Positions 11,421 through 23,733 of a DNA stretch of 64,000 nt are shown piece by piece; the first letter of the stretch is position 1, and each line of letters begins with the position of its first letter. Source of the DNA: Zygnema cylindricum (Eukaryota > Streptophyta > Zygnematophyceae > Zygnematales > Zygnemataceae); assembly GCA_037447655.1 (NCBI GenBank), contig JBBHKE010000895.1, positions 17,297 through 81,296 of the forward strand, read 5' to 3'. The position numbers were made by a program, and so were the translations under genes. A model generated the notes under the pieces. The model was not told where the DNA came from. It did no database searches and saw nothing but the letters and a program-made list of their open reading frames with translations.

Positions 11421-12414
11421 GGTTATGGGCCCACCCTTTAGGGTACCAACCTTTAATGGAACTAGCTTCATATAGTGGGAAAGTATGATGATAGGAGCTC
11501 TATGTGAAAAAAGGTTTTGAGGGATAGTGAGTGAACGGTTGGGGCGTCCATCAAGTCTTCGAATTCCTCCAGGGTTTGGAGGAAGCAAATTCACCAGAAA
11601 AGAGGATCCACCTTCAACAGAGGAAACAAAAGAAGGAGAGGTAGTGGACAAAGGAAAGGAGAAGGAGGCGACCACACCAATAACAACTGGTTCGGCATTC
11701 ATGTCACCTATTCCGAGGAACGAGGAGAATGATACTGAAACTTGGGACTTCAACAATATGGCGGCATAACACTTCATCCTACGCCTTCTCACTCAAGGAC
11801 TTGCATGTTCTCATTTGCAGGTAGAAAGGGCATCTGATCTTTGGATGGCTCTCATAGAGATGTACCGAAGTGATACGATTCAGCAACAACAGTTGGCTGA
11901 TCAGAAAGTTAAGGAGTATGTATACAAAGGGAGGAAGATGTTGGATTTTTGCAATGAGCTTGCTACACTCTTCATGGAGCTAGAGAATGCGGGAAAAGAT
12001 TTTAGTGAAAAAGAAAAGGTTAACTATTTACTGATGAAGTTACCCGATGAGTTCGAGAACATAGTCAACCGTGTGCAAGACTTGCCAGTCTCAAGGTGGA
12101 TATGGAACTCAATGGTAGGGATGATTCTCGTTCGGGAGAATACGATTGAGATTCGAAAAGGAGGAAAGAGTGGTCAAGCCTTGGCAACTGCGACCGATTG
12201 GAGGAAGAAGGATTCCCAGAAACCGGTCAAAAACTATGGGGGGAGGGAGCAGAAAAATCAGACCGACGAGTTCGGACCAAGGGCTCCCAAAGGTTTATGT
12301 CATTTTTGTAAGAAACCTGGGCACTATATGGCAGAGTGCACTAAGCTAACCAAGCTTCGGTTAAAAGAGGGCAGAACGGTGGTACCCCGAGAGGAAAGAA
12401 AAAGGCCCTTGTGA
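11401..12414 (+). pseudogene. Element B gag
   Basis: Gag homologue starting at the ATG inside the LTR. It is stopped first by TAG soon after the FNGTSFI stretch and again at 11767 (TAA in MAA*H). The readable part at 11815-12414 has the conserved block MALIEMYRSDTIQQQQLADQK, the LMKLPDEFENIVNRV motif and a CCHC zinc knuckle (CHFCKKPGHYMAEC, about 12300-12340) that would bind RNA. The protein would form the virus-like particle. Several premature stops make it non-functional. Confidence 0.88.
11421..11433 (+). other. primer-binding site of element B
   Basis: GGTTATGGGCCCA directly after the 5' LTR is complementary to the anticodon stem-loop region of initiator tRNA-Met (which contains GGGCCCAUAACC), not to a tRNA 3' end. 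The same site is found in C (18334-18346), O (52201-52213), E (26011-26023, minus) and F (28756-28768, minus). A has one change, GGTTATGGGCTCA (17274-17286, minus). Confidence 0.85.
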
Positions 12415-12461
12415 CATAGGTACATGAGGCGGAATCCGAGGACGAGGACTATGAGCTCCTT

Positions 12462-12890
12462 TTGGATGAGGAGTTGGAGGCGAAAAACGAGGTTAAAATA
12501 CCACGAAGGCAGAAATGTGCTTACGGTGGATTAAAAGGTGAAGCAGGCTGGATTGTAGATTCAGGTGCCTCCATGCACATGTGTAAGGATAGGCACCTGT
12601 TGACTAAGATAAAAAATATTCCCACCGTAGAGATAGAGTACGGGGATGGGAGGATAGTCACCACTACTCTTGTAGGATCGGTAGATTTTAAAGTGTTAGT
12701 AGAAGGAAAGACATCCATAGTAACATTCTCCGATGTATTGTTTATTCCGGAGCTGAACAAAAGCCTCATCTCTACATCCTTATTAGATGATAAGGGTTTT
12801 TTTACTAGCACTAGGGAAGGAGTCTTTACTGCTAGTTTTGAGGAGGATGTCTATTTCATTGCTGAGAAAGGTAGAGGATGGGATGTTTAG
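12462..12890 (+). pseudogene. Element B protease region
   Basis: Aspartic protease segment with an intact active-site motif IVDSGASMHMC (about 12550-12580), followed by the conserved EYGDGR and LVEGKTSIVTFSDVLFIP stretches. The frame ends at 12890 at a frameshift before the GAG-pre-integrase domain. It would cleave the Gag-Pol polyprotein inside the particle. It lies in the usual copia order gag-PR-IN-RT-RH. Confidence 0.85.
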
Positions 12891-12939
12891 GCTGGTTTTA
12901 TGTAATGAAAAGTAGAAACTTTATTATGCTGGTGTTCAT

Positions 12940-13880
12940 GATATTATTATATGGCATAAGAGGCTTGGGCATGTGAATCTAGAAAAGTTAAGAGAGATAA
13001 AAAAGATGGGAGTGGTGGAAGGGATTAAGTTTAATGAGAATGATAATATAAGTGATTGTAGTGTATGTGCTCAAGGTAAAACACACAGATTACCCTTTCC
13101 TAAAACAGCCACCTATAAGGGAGAAAAAATTCTAGATCTAGTACACACAGATATTTGGGGACCAGCTAAAGTGCCCTCACCAGGGGGGAAGAGATTTATG
13201 ATGACTATCATTGATGATTGGTGTCGGTATTCCTGAGTGTATTTTTTGAAAAACAAGTCCGAAGCTCTCGATTGTTTTAGACAATATAAAGCATGGAGTG
13301 AAAAACTTCATGAAACTCCAATCAAGAGAATAAGGAGTAACAATGGTGGAGGGTATACTTCTAACCAGTTTCAGGATTTTCTGAGACAAGATGCGGTCCA
13401 ACACCAAAAGACAGTTCCAGAAAACCCGGAACAGAATGGAGTAGCAGAAAGGTTAAATAGAACACTAAGTGATAGTTCTAGAAGTATGTTGTCAGATAAC
13501 AAGATAGGAAAAAGGTTTTGGGCAGAAGCAATGAACTGTGCTAATTACCTCAAAAATAGAGTTCTTACTTCAGCTATAAAAGATCAAATACCTTATGAGA
13601 GATGGAGAGGCCGGAAACCAGACTTATCTCACTAAAAGGTTTTCAGCAGTCAAGTATTCAGTCTAGATACAGATCGGTCTAATTGGAAGCTAGATCCTAA
13701 AGGAAAACCGGGATACTTATTAGGATATGATGAGGATGTTAAAGGATATAGAGTTTATGATCTAAAAAGAGAAGATATAATCTTAGTAAAGCATCTAGTA
13801 GTTATGGATGAAGGAAAGTCTGTGGATCCATTCAAATATACAAAGTCAGTAAAAATCAGATTTGAGTCAGAAAATTCGAT
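12940..13880 (+). pseudogene. Element B integrase
   Basis: GAG-pre-integrase zinc finger (WHKRLGHV... CSVCAQGK) followed by the integrase core. The first catalytic Asp (HTDIWGP, near 13147-13165) and the Glu (NGVAERLNRTL, near 13437) are present. The DNGGEY motif reads NNGGGY near 13335, so the second catalytic Asp is replaced by Asn. A TGA interrupts at about 13235 and a frameshift occurs near 13635. Copia-type placement upstream of reverse transcriptase is kept. Confidence 0.85.
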
Positions 13881-13961
13881 GACTTTGAGCTCCCTAACTA
13901 TTGAGGTTTTAGAGAAGATGACATTCTTGCAGATACAAATCAGACCGAAAAGGACTCCGCT

Positions 13962-15757
13962 GTGGAAACTCCACTGACAACTCTACCCGAAGCGGAAGAC
14001 GTGGTGGAAATTGATTCGGAATCAAAGGATAGGGGAGAAGCCGAGTTTGTTCGAGTTAATCCACGAGAACCATCTATTTCGGCCTCAGATTTTGAGGGGG
14101 AAAGGACAAGTAGCAAAATACTGCAAGAAAAACAGGTTAATAACTAGGTAACTAAACTATCTCATCAAGATGAACCTCAAACTTATGGAGAGGCGATGAC
14201 TTGTCCAGAAAGAAATCGGTGGAAGACAGCCATCAATGAGGAGATGGCCTCAATTATGGCAGCCGATACGTGGGAGCTGGTGGATTGTCCACCTAACCGA
14301 AAACCAATCGGTTGTAAGTGGGTTTTCAAATTAAAACTAAACCCAGATAACACAATCGAGCGCTACAAGGCCCGATTAGTGGCAAAGGGATTAACACAAA
14401 AAGAGGGAATTGACTACGAGGAAACCTTTGCCCCGATGGTCAGATTTCCCTCAGTTCGCATACTTCTCAACCTGGCAGCAGCGGAAGACATGGAAGTGCA
14501 CCAGATGGACATCAAGACAACCTTTTTGCATGGAGAATTGGAAGAGGAGATCTTCCTGCGACAACCCGAAGGGTTTGTGGAGGAAGGAGAGGAGAGTAAG
14601 GTATGCCGGCTGATTAAATCTCTTTATGGTTTGAAACAGGCGCTTCGATAGTGGAATAAGAAGCTTGATGAGTTTCTCACCGGTCTGGGATATATCTTGA
14701 TCAGCTCAGATCACTCAATCTATGTTTTCGAAGATGAGGAAAGTTTTATATTTATTGCAATTTATGTTGATGATTTGCTTGTCTTAAGTAAATCAATGGA
14801 AAAAATTAATAAACTGAAAACCGATCTTTAGGGGAGATTTGAAATGAAGAATATGGGGGAAGCAAATGTATTTTGGGAATTCAAGTAGAGAGAGACTGAA
14901 AAAGAAAAATTATAAGATTGACTCAAAAGCAAGCAATAGGGAACATGCTTGAAAAATTTCAAATGGATAAAGCTAATAGTTGTACAACTCCAATGAAGTT
15001 GAAGAAGGGAAGTGAGGGGAGTGAGGAAGAAGGAGTCATAGTCTTAGACGAGGAATTATCTCCTGAAGAACAGAAGTTCATGCAGACTATTTCTTACAGG
15101 CAAGTAGTGGGAAGTCTAATCTATTTTATGAATTGTACCCGGAAGGATTTAGCTGCAGCTGTAGGAGTGCTGAGTAGAAGTCTAAATGCTCCCACTAAGA
15201 GGGATTGGGAGGCAGCTAAGAGAATCTTTAGATATTTGATAGGAACTAAGGATCCATGGTTGCATTTGGGTGGGGAGAATACTTACATCACTACTTGGAG
15301 TGATGCCAGTTATGGTGATGCTCCGATGAGGAGATGCACTTCGGGATATGTATTATATGTGGGTGATGGGGCTTGCTGTTGGAGTAGCAAACAGCAAAAA
15401 GTTATTGCTCAGTCCACCATGGAGGCTGAGTATAAGGCCTCTTGCTCTGTTGTAAAAGAATTGATGTGGGTCAAGTCTTTGCTTGGTGAGCTTGGTCACC
15501 TTAAGAGTGGTGTGCAGAAAATATTTTGTGATAATCATGCAATAATCGCTATTTCTGCCAATCCTAAATATCATTTTAAAGCCAAACACATGGAGATCAG
15601 ACTCAGCTTTGTTAGAGAGAAAGTAGAAAACAAAATAATCAGTTTAGAGTACCGACCAGATAGTGAGATGGTAGCAGATATGATGACCAAACCTGTGCCT
15701 TCCCCTAAGGTAATTTTCTGCAGGGAGAAGTGTGGTCTGAAATTAAAGATTGACTAG
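13962..15757 (+). pseudogene. Element B reverse transcriptase and RNase H
   Basis: Linker (13962-14147), then reverse transcriptase from about 14196 with MDIKTTFL (catalytic Asp) and IYVDDLLVLS near 14757-14790. RNase H (about 15100-15757) keeps SDASYGD, MEAEYKAS and FCDNHA. Stops at 14145, 14649 and 14829 and a frameshift near 14870 break it. The end is the family signature KAKHMEIRLSFVREK and the terminal CREKCGLKLK. The polypurine tract AATAATGGGAG (15760-15770) follows. Confidence 0.88.
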
Positions 15758-15770
15758 AAAATAATGGGAG

Positions 15771-16826
15771 TGTAGAAATCAATGATCCATTTAAAGTATT
15801 TTCTAGGTCTAAATAGAAATATAGAAAGAAGCCGAGGCAGTCTACCTCTAACTTCTCTCTCCAACTCTCAAACTTGTCGCAGTCACTGAGAAATTGGAGA
15901 GGGAGCTAGAGCCATGGCTACCTAGGCTAACCAGAAGTTTACGGGATTATATATTAGTTAGGGGTTTTATTACTAAAAAGATAGTGTCGGCTACAGGATT
16001 TGATCCTTGTACTTACCGGCCGGCAGGCAGACGGTAGACGGTAGCCTTAGCCGTTAAGTCTTCATCGAATGTCATGCAATATAGGGTATGATATTTATTT
16101 AAATGTTATTAAGTTGGAAAATACATTTAACTATAACTGATTACGGGAGACATAGATCTATAATTGTAAAAGTACGGATAGCGGTACGGATAAGAAACCA
16201 ATACCGCGCATTTGTTTCTTTATAGAAAAGAATATCGCAGATGCATTTATTACGGCTACGATTAAATATGAATTTAATCGGACGGCCAGAATTAACGCCG
16301 AGATCGCGGAAGAAGATTTCGGCGGTTTATGGACATCGCCACATCGGACGACACGTGGCGGAATAACATTGGATCGCGGCATCTCCGAGGATTACGAGAA
16401 CGAATCCAGACTTACCACGTGTTGACATTTAGGCCATGTCGTTCGATGTTCGTACAAAAAGTACACCGGTTGATGTACTTTTGTGTACGGAGCTACATTC
16501 TGATTGGCTCCGTACATCAGTAGATAGAGTCTGTGAGTGAGATAGGACTTAGAAAAATTAGGAGATAGGACCCTCTCTCCCAGAGAGCTTTTGTACAAAA
16601 GGTCAACTTTGACCCTCCATAACTTTGCTGCTCAGGGGAGCAAATTCAAAGATTTTTTTTTTCTATCGACTCAGCGGAGTCTTGTCTTCACAGGGGTGAA
16701 GTTGTTCAGAGTTGTTGTGTGCGAGGGTGGCAGTTATTTTTTCTGAAACAGAAAGGGGTCAGGGTTATCCAAGAGGCTTCTTGAAAGCTGTCCACTCTGA
16801 GGACTTATAGAGGTCTCAGAGTTTCA
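15771..16826 (+). repeat. 3' LTR of element B
   Basis: 1056 bp, the partner of the LTR at 10367-11420, preceded by the polypurine tract and followed by the AATTG duplication. It differs from the 5' LTR mostly by transitions. Confidence 0.93.
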
Positions 16827-16831
16827 AATTG

Positions 16832-17306
16832 TACCATTTCGGTACATTTCTATGAGAGCCACCCAATGATCGGATGCCTTCTCTACCTGCAAATGAGGAG
16901 ATGCAAGCCCTTGAGTAAGATGGCAAAGAATGAAGTATTTTGCCGCCACATTGTTGAAGTCCTAGGTATAAGTATCATTCTCCTCGTTCCTCGAAATAGG
17001 TGACATGAATGCTGAACTAGTTGCTATTGGTGTGGTCATCTCCTTCTCCTTTCCTTTTCCCAGCACTTTTCCTTCCTTTGTCTCCTCTGTTGGAGATGGA
17101 TCAGCTTTCCTGGTGAATCTGCCTCCTCCACACCTTCGAGGGATGCCAAGACTTGATGGACGCCCCACTCGTCCACTCACTATCCCCAAAAACCTTTTCT
17201 CGCATAGAGCTCGTGTCATCATAATTTCCGAGTATATGAAGCTAGTGCCATTAAAGATGGGTACCCTAGAGGGTGAGCCCATAACCTGCAACTCTGATAC
17301 CTCCAT
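16832..17306 (-). pseudogene. Element A gag N-terminal part
   Basis: Minus-strand continuation of A's gag beyond element B. It starts with MEVSELQVMGSPSRVP at 17306, which is inside the 5' LTR and runs across the PBS. The frame runs openly to a stop near 16962. The conserved region that normally precedes QQQ-LADQK continues to 16832 and joins 10361 after removal of B. The N terminus aligns with those of O and B. Confidence 0.88.
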
Positions 17307-18331
17307 AGGTCCTAAGAAAGGGCAGCTTGCAAGAGGCCTATAGAATAACCTTGACCCCTTTGTGGTTCAGCAAGAATAACTGCCACCTTGGCAAATAAAA
17401 ACTCTGACCACCTTCACCCTTGTGAAGGCAAAACTCCTATGAGTTAATAACAAAAAGAATATCTGAATTTGCTCCCTTAAGCAGTAAGTTATGGAGGGTC
17501 AAAGTTGACCATTTGTACAGAAGCTCTCTAGGAGAGAGGGTCATATTTTCCAAATTTTTCTAAGTCCTATCTCTCTCTAAAAATCATCTAATGACGTACT
17601 GCACCAATCATATTACTGTGCCGTATAGAAAGGTACAGGTGCCGGTGTACTTTCTGTACGGACATTGTACGACATGGCCAAAAAGTTGACACATGTCATA
17701 TGCCGATTTGTTTCCGTAATCCTTGGGATGCCAAAATCCAATGTCATTGTGCCACGTGTCATCCGATGTGGCGATGACCACAAACCGCCGCAATCCTCTT
17801 CCGCGATCTCGGCATTCATTCCGGCCATCAGATTAAATGCAGATTTCAATCGTAGCCGTTATAAATACCTGCGCGGTATTTGTTTCGCTATCGAAACAAA
17901 TGCGCGGTACCTGTTTCTTCTCCGTACCTTATTCCGTACTTTACATAACCGAATTTATGTATCTAGTAAATAGCTACCGTTAAATGAATTAGTTGACTTG
18001 GAAACATTCATATAATTATCAAACCCTATATGACCTAACACTAGTCTTAGACTAAATGGATAAAGCTACCGGCTGTTGGCAGCTTTGACGGAAGGTAGGT
18101 ACCAAGATCAAATCCTAGGTCCGACTGCTCTTTTTTTAGTAAATCAACTAATCTACTACGTGTGTATCTCTGGATATTATAGGCAGCCATGGCTCTAGCT
18201 TCCTCTCCAACTTTCAGTAATTGCAACAAGTGTGGGAGTTGAAGAGAGGAGTTAGAAGCAGATTGCCTCAACTTCTTTTCTGCATTTTATTTTAGACCTA
18301 GAAAATACTAAAAAAACCATCAATTTCTACA
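17287..18331 (-). repeat. 5' LTR of element A
   Basis: 1045-bp minus-strand LTR (plus-strand edges TGCAACTCTGATACC and CAATTTCTACA). It matches the 3' LTR at 5401-6468. The right flank begins CAGGT, A's target duplication, which is also the start of C's PBS region. Confidence 0.92.
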
Positions 18332-18431
18332 CAGGTTATGGGCCCACCCTTTACGGTGCCCATCTTTCATTGAACTGGCTTCATATATAATAAGAAAGTA
18401 TGATGACAGCAGCTCTCTGTGAGAAAAGGTT

Positions 18432-19124
18432 TTGGGAATAGTGAGTGGAAGGGTGAGGTGTCCATCCGGACTGGGGATCCCTCCAAGGTTTACAGGAAGC
18501 ACATTCACAAGAGATACAAAACCATATCCAAAAGAGAAGCTAAAGGAAGGTGAGGTGGTGGACAAAAGAAAGGAGAAGGAGACGATCACACCAATAGCAA
18601 CTGGTTCGGCATTCATGTCACCTATTCCGAGAATCGAAGAGAATGGTAACAATACTTGGGACTACAACAATATGGCGGCAAAGCACTTCATCCTCGGCCA
18701 TCTAACTCAAGGACTTACATCTCCTCATTTGCAGTTAGAGAGGGCATCTAATCTTTGGGTGGCTTTTATAGAGATGTACCGAAGTGGTATGATTCAGCAA
18801 CAGCTGTTGGCTGATCAGAAAATTGACGCATATGTATACAAAAGGGGGAAGATGTTGGATTTTTGTAATGAGCTCGTAACACTTTTTATGGAGCTACAGA
18901 GTACTGGAAAGGTTGAAACCGAAAAGATGATGGTCAATTGCTTGCTTATGAAGTTACCAGATGTGTTCGAGAACATAGTCAACTGTGTGCAAGACTTGCC
19001 AGACTCAAGGTGGATATGGAATTCAGCAGTAGGAATGATTCTCGTTTGGGAGAACACGATTGAGATCCAAAAGGGAGGAAAGAGTAGGCAAGCCTTGGCA
19101 GCTGGGACTAATTGGAGGAATTAG
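18432..19124 (+). pseudogene. Element C gag open segment
   Basis: Longest surviving frame of C (230 codons) covering most of Gag: the proline/glycine-rich N-terminal segment, the AFIEMYRSGMIQQQLLADQK block and LMKLPDVFENIVN. The 5' end is cut by mutations before 18432, and the frame ends in TAG just before the zinc knuckle (GTNWRN*). It has no start codon context of its own. Confidence 0.75.
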
Positions 19125-19468
19125 GATTCTAGGAAACAGGTCAGAAATTATAGAGGGGGAGGGCACAAAAATCAGACCGACGAGTTCAGAACGAGGGCTC
19201 TCAAGTGTTTTTGTCATTTTTGTAAGAAACCAGGGCACTGTATGGTGGAGTGCACAAAGCTAACCAAACTTTGGTTAAAGGAGTGGTATATCGGTGGATC
19301 TCCAAGAGGAAAGAAAAAAGCTCTTGTGAAACAGGTACATGAGGAGGTATACGAAGACGAGGACGATGAGCGTTTGTTGGATAAGGAGTTGGAGGCGAAG
19401 ACCGAGGTCAAATTCCTCGAAAGCAAAAATGTGCTTTCGGAGGATTAAAAAGTGAACAAAGTTAGATT

Positions 19469-19942
19469 GTGGATTCAGGTGCCTCCATACAAATGTGTAG
19501 GGAAAAACATTTGTTCACTAAGATGAGAAAGATTCCCACCATAGAGATGGAGTATGGGGATGGGAGAGTAGTCACTACTACCATGGTAGGATTGGTATTT
19601 CTGAAAGTCTTAGTGGAGGGAAAGACTTCTATAGTGACATTCTCTGATGTGTTGTTTATTCCAGAGTTAAACAAAAACCTCATCTCAACATGTGTGTTAG
19701 ATGATAAGGATTTTGAGACTAGCATTAGGAATGGAACCTTTACTGCTAGCTTTGAGGAGGAAGTTTATTTCACTGCAGAAAAAGATAGCCAAGGGATGTT
19801 AAGGCTGATTTTAAGCAATGAAAATAAGAAACTTTACTCTGCTAGTGTTCATGATATTATGTTGTGGCATAAGAGGCTTGGACATGTGCATTTCAATAAG
19901 TTAAAAGAAATGAAAAAGATGGGAATAGTTCAAGGAATTTAG
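19469..19942 (+). pseudogene. Element C protease and GAG-pre-integrase segment
   Basis: 157-codon open segment beginning at the protease active site (DSGAS, with MHMC changed to IQMC). It runs through EYGDGRVVTTTMVG, the FTAEKDSQGMLRLILSNENKK region and the integrase zinc finger start (WHKRLGHVHFNKLKEMKKMG). It ends in TAG where other copies have Lys. Family comparison inside the window makes the assignment secure; activity is not expected. Confidence 0.8.
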
Positions 19943-22683
19943 TTCGGAGAAAGTGAAAACCTAACTGACTGTAGTGGTTTTGCTCAAGGTAAGGCACACA
20001 TGTTACCCTTCCCAAAAGAAGCCTCTTATAAAAGAAAAACGTGTTAGATTCGATACACACTGAAATTTGGGGACCGACCAAAGTGCCCTCACCCGGTGAT
20101 AAAAGGTTTATGATGACAATTTTTGACGATTGGTCTCGGTACTCTAGAGTGTATTATTTGAAAGATAAATCAGAGGCTGCACACTTTATAAGGAATATAA
20201 AGCATGGAGTGAGAAAATCCATAAAACCTCTAATAAGAGAGTAAGGAGTGATAATGGGGGAGAGTATACCACCAATCAGTTTGAGGATTTTCTGAGAGAA
20301 GATGGAGTGCAACACCAAAAGACAGTTCCTGAAAATCCTGAGCAGAATGTTGTAGCTGAGAGGTTAAATAGAACACTAAGTGACACTGCCAAGAGTATGC
20401 TGTCAGATAAAAAGATAGGAAAGAGATTTTGGGCCGAAGCTATGAATTGTGCAAATTATATCAAGAATAGAGTTTTTACTTTAGCAGTTAAAGGCCAAAC
20501 ACCTTATAAGAGATGGACTGGCCGAAAAACGAGATGTATCACACTTAAAGGTATTCGGTAGTCAAGTATTGAGCCTACCCACAGATTGGTCAAATTCTAA
20601 GTTAGATCCAAAAGGAAAACAAGGATATATGTTAGGATATGATGAAGATGTAAAGGGATATAGAGTCTATGATCTGAAGAGAGAAGATATAATCCAAGTG
20701 AAGCATCTAGTGGTCATGGATAAAGGGAAATTTGTAGATTCCTTTAAGCATTCAAAGACAGTCATAATCAGATCTGAGTCAGAAAAATTCTGATGACTTT
20801 GAGCTTCCTAACTATCCAAGTTTTTGAGAAGATGATGATCTTACAGGTACAAATCAGACCAAGGAGAATTCAGCCGTGGAACCCCTAGTGTTAACTCCAA
20901 CCGAAGTGGAAGACGTGGTGGAAATAGACCCGAAATCGAGGGATAGGGGAGAAGTCAAAACTGTTCGAAAGAATCCACGAGAGCCATCCATTTCCGCATC
21001 AAAGTTTGATGGTGGAAGGAGAAGCAACAAAAGACTGCAAGAGAAACAAGTTAACAACAAGGTAATCAAACTGTCTCATCCCGATGAACCCCAAACAAAT
21101 GGTGAGGCGATGAAATGTCCTGAGAGGAACCGATAGAAGACAACCATTAATGAGGAGATGGCTTTGATTATGGCAGTCGATATGTGGAAGTTGGTGGACA
21201 GACCCCTTGATAGGAAGCCAATCAGGTGTAAGTGGGTAATTAAATTGAAACTCAACCCGGATAATACCATTGACCACTACAAGGCTCGGTTAGTGGCGAA
21301 AGGATTTACCTAGAAAGAGGGAATTGATTACGAGGAGACATTTACTCCGGTCGTCAAGTTTCCCTCTGTTCGAATACTTCTCAGTATGGCGGCAGCAGAA
21401 GACATTAAAGTGCATCAGATAGACATCAAGACGACCTTCCTACAAAGAGTGTTAGAAGAGGAGATTTTTATGCGACAACCCGAAGGATTTGTCGAGCAAG
21501 GGGAGGAGAGCAAGGTATGCCGATTGATCAAATCTTTATATGGGCTAAAACAGGCGCCCCGGCAATGGAACAAGAAGCTCGATGTGTTTCTTACAGGTTT
21601 GGGATATATTCGGATCAGCTAAGATCACTTAGTTTATTTGTTTGAAGATGACGAAAGAATTATTTTTATTGCAATTTATGTTGATGATTTGATTGTTTTA
21701 AGTAAACCTATGGATAAAATAAATAAGTTGAAAAATGATCTAAAATGAAGATTTGAGATGAAGGATATAGGAGAAGCAAGGTATAATTTGGGAATTTAGG
21801 AAGAGAGAGATATATATAGAAAGATAATAAGATTAACTCAAAAGTTGGCCATTTGAAACATGTTAAGAAGATTCCAAATGGACAAGGCTAGTAGTTGTAC
21901 CACTCCTATGGAACTAAACAAGGTAAGTGAGGGGAGTGTGGAAGAGGGAGTTATAATCTTCGATGATGAGGTAGGCCCGGAAGAGAAAAGATTTATGCAG
22001 ACCATCCCTTATAGAGAAGTAGTGGGCACCCTAATATATTTTATGAATTGTACACGGCTAGATATAACCGCAATTGTAGGAGTTCTAAGTAAGAGTCTAA
22101 ATGCTCCAACTAAGAAAGATTAGGAGGCAGCTAATAGGGTTCTCGAATATCTCATAAGGACTAGAGATCTATGGTTACATTTGGGTGGGAAAAATATTGA
22201 CATCACTACTAAGAGGGATGCCAGCTATGGGGATGCTCCTATGAGGAGATGCACGTCTGGATATGTATTCTATGTGGGTGATGGGGCTTGTTGTTGGAGC
22301 AACAAGCAGCAAAAAATCATTGTTCAGCCCACCATGGAGGCTGAGTACATGGCCTCTTGCTCTGCTGTAAAAGAATTAATTTGGGTTAAGTCCTTGCTTG
22401 GTGAGCTTGGTCATCTTAATTGTGGTGTTCAGAAAGTGTTTTGTGACAATCAGGCAGCCATTGCCATTTGTGTCAATCCTAAACACCATTTTAAAGTAAA
22501 CATATGGACATTAGACTTAGCTTCATTAGGAAAAGGTAGAAGACGGAATAATCATTTTAGAATATATACCAGATAGTGAAATGGTGGCAGATATATTGAC
22601 CAAACCTGTGCCTTCCCCTAAGCTAATTTTCTGCAAGGAGAAGTGTGGTCTTAAATTGAAAAGTGAATAGAAAATAAATAGAG

Positions 22684-23733
22684 TGTAGAACTTAAAGGTT
22701 CTTTTAGTATTTTCTATGTTTAAAGTTGTAAAAGATAAAATGCATAAAAGAAGCAGAGGCACTCTGCCTCTAACTCTTTTCTCCAACTCCCACACTTGTT
22801 GCAGTCACTGAAAGTTGGAGATGGAGCTAGAGCCATGACTGCCTATGCTATCCACAGAAAGACAGGCAGTAGTTTAGTAAATATACTAAAAATAAACTTG
22901 ACGGACCCAGGATTTGATCATGGTACCTGCCGTCCGTCAAAGTTGTCGTTAGTCGGTAACTTTATCCCATTAGTGTAGGACTAGTGCTACATGCTATAGG
23001 GTTTGACAAATATATAAATGTTATCATTTAGACTAGTTGATTTAACGGAATATTAACATATAGATACAGTTTATATTGTACGGTTGACATAATATCTCGA
23101 AACGGATATTGCGCATTTGTTTCAAATGTGAAACAAATACTGTGCAATTATTTATGACGGTTTAAATTGAAAACCGGTTTAAATCAGACGATCGAGGTAA
23201 GCGCCGAGATAGCAGAATACGCGCTTTGGTGGTTAATGGTTGAAGACACATCGGATGCCACGTGGCAGGATATCACTAGATGGCAACATCTCCGGAGAAT
23301 AAGAAAACAAATCCGAATTTGACACATGGTCGCAAAATGGCCATGTCGTACAGTGGCCGTACAAAAAGTACATTGGCACCTATAACTTTCTGTACAACAC
23401 GGTATTCTGATTGGTATTGTACGTCAGTAGATAGAGTTTTTAGAGATAGATAGGAATTAGAAAAATTCAGTAGGTAGCCACCTTTCTCCGAGAGAGCTTA
23501 TGTACAAAAGGTCAACTTTGACCCACCATAACTTACAACTCAATGGAGAAAATTCAGAGATTCTTTTTGCTATCGACCCAAGGGAGTCTTGCCTTCACAA
23601 AGGTGGAGATGGTCAAAGTTCTTGTCTGCCAGGGTGGTAGTTATTTTTGCTGAAACACAAAGGGGTCAGGTTTATCATAGAGGCTTAGTGTGAGCTGCCC
23701 ATTCTGAGGACCTATTCAGGTCTCACAATTGCA
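22684..23733 (+). repeat. 3' LTR of element C
   Basis: 1050 bp from TGTAGAACTTAAAGG to CACAATTGCA. It is nearly collinear with the 5' LTR at 4349, sharing for example the GGACCCAGGATTTGATCATG block. It is followed by GTCTA and then the remainder of LTR D. Confidence 0.9.

Larger units (their letters stand above)
10367..16826 (+). mobile_element. Element B, complete but decayed copia retrotransposon
   Basis: Plus-strand element of 6460 bp with both LTRs (10367-11420 and 15771-16826), PBS (11421-11433), gag-pol and polypurine tract. The target duplication AATTG is perfect (10362-10366 and 16827-16831). By eye the LTRs differ at roughly 5% of positions, so B is clearly older than element O, although it is the innermost layer of this nest. 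Confidence 0.95.
5401..18331 (-). mobile_element. Element A, copia retrotransposon interrupted by B
   Basis: Minus-strand copia element: 3' LTR 5401-6468, gag-pol 6469-10366 continuing at 16832-17286, 5' LTR 17287-18331. Its 5-bp duplication CAGGT (5396-5400, 18332-18336) falls exactly across the LTR-PBS boundary of C. Element B interrupts its gag with duplication AATTG. Joining the sequence across B and removing one AATTG restores the homology to other gag genes, which confirms the nesting. Confidence 0.92.
18334..22683 (+). pseudogene. Element C gag-pol (degenerate)
   Basis: Internal region of C. PBS 18334-18346. Gag (about 18432-19124, open for 230 codons) with zinc knuckle CHFCKKPGHCMVEC near 19210. 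Protease DSGASIQMC at 19469-19500. GAG-pre-integrase WHKRLGHVHF near 19865. Integrase about 20041-20561, where HTDIWG reads HTEIWG (catalytic Asp to Glu). Linker 20569-21136. Reverse transcriptase about 21140-21860 with YVDD near 21680. RNase H 21860-22680. In-frame stops and shifts occur throughout. The polypurine tract (about 22673-22683) is eroded to AATAAATAGAG. Confidence 0.88.
4349..23733 (+). mobile_element. Element C, copia retrotransposon interrupted by A and B
   Basis: Plus-strand copia element: 5' LTR 4349-5397, internal region resuming at 18334, 3' LTR 22684-23733. Element A (itself containing B) sits at the 5' LTR/PBS joint and is bracketed by CAGGT (5396-5400 and 18332-18336). 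The two C LTRs share long blocks of identical sequence, which ties the separated halves together. The flanking duplication is TTCTA (4344-4348) against GTCTA (23734-23738), one mismatch. The coding region has many stops and frameshifts, so C cannot move by itself. Confidence 0.9.
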
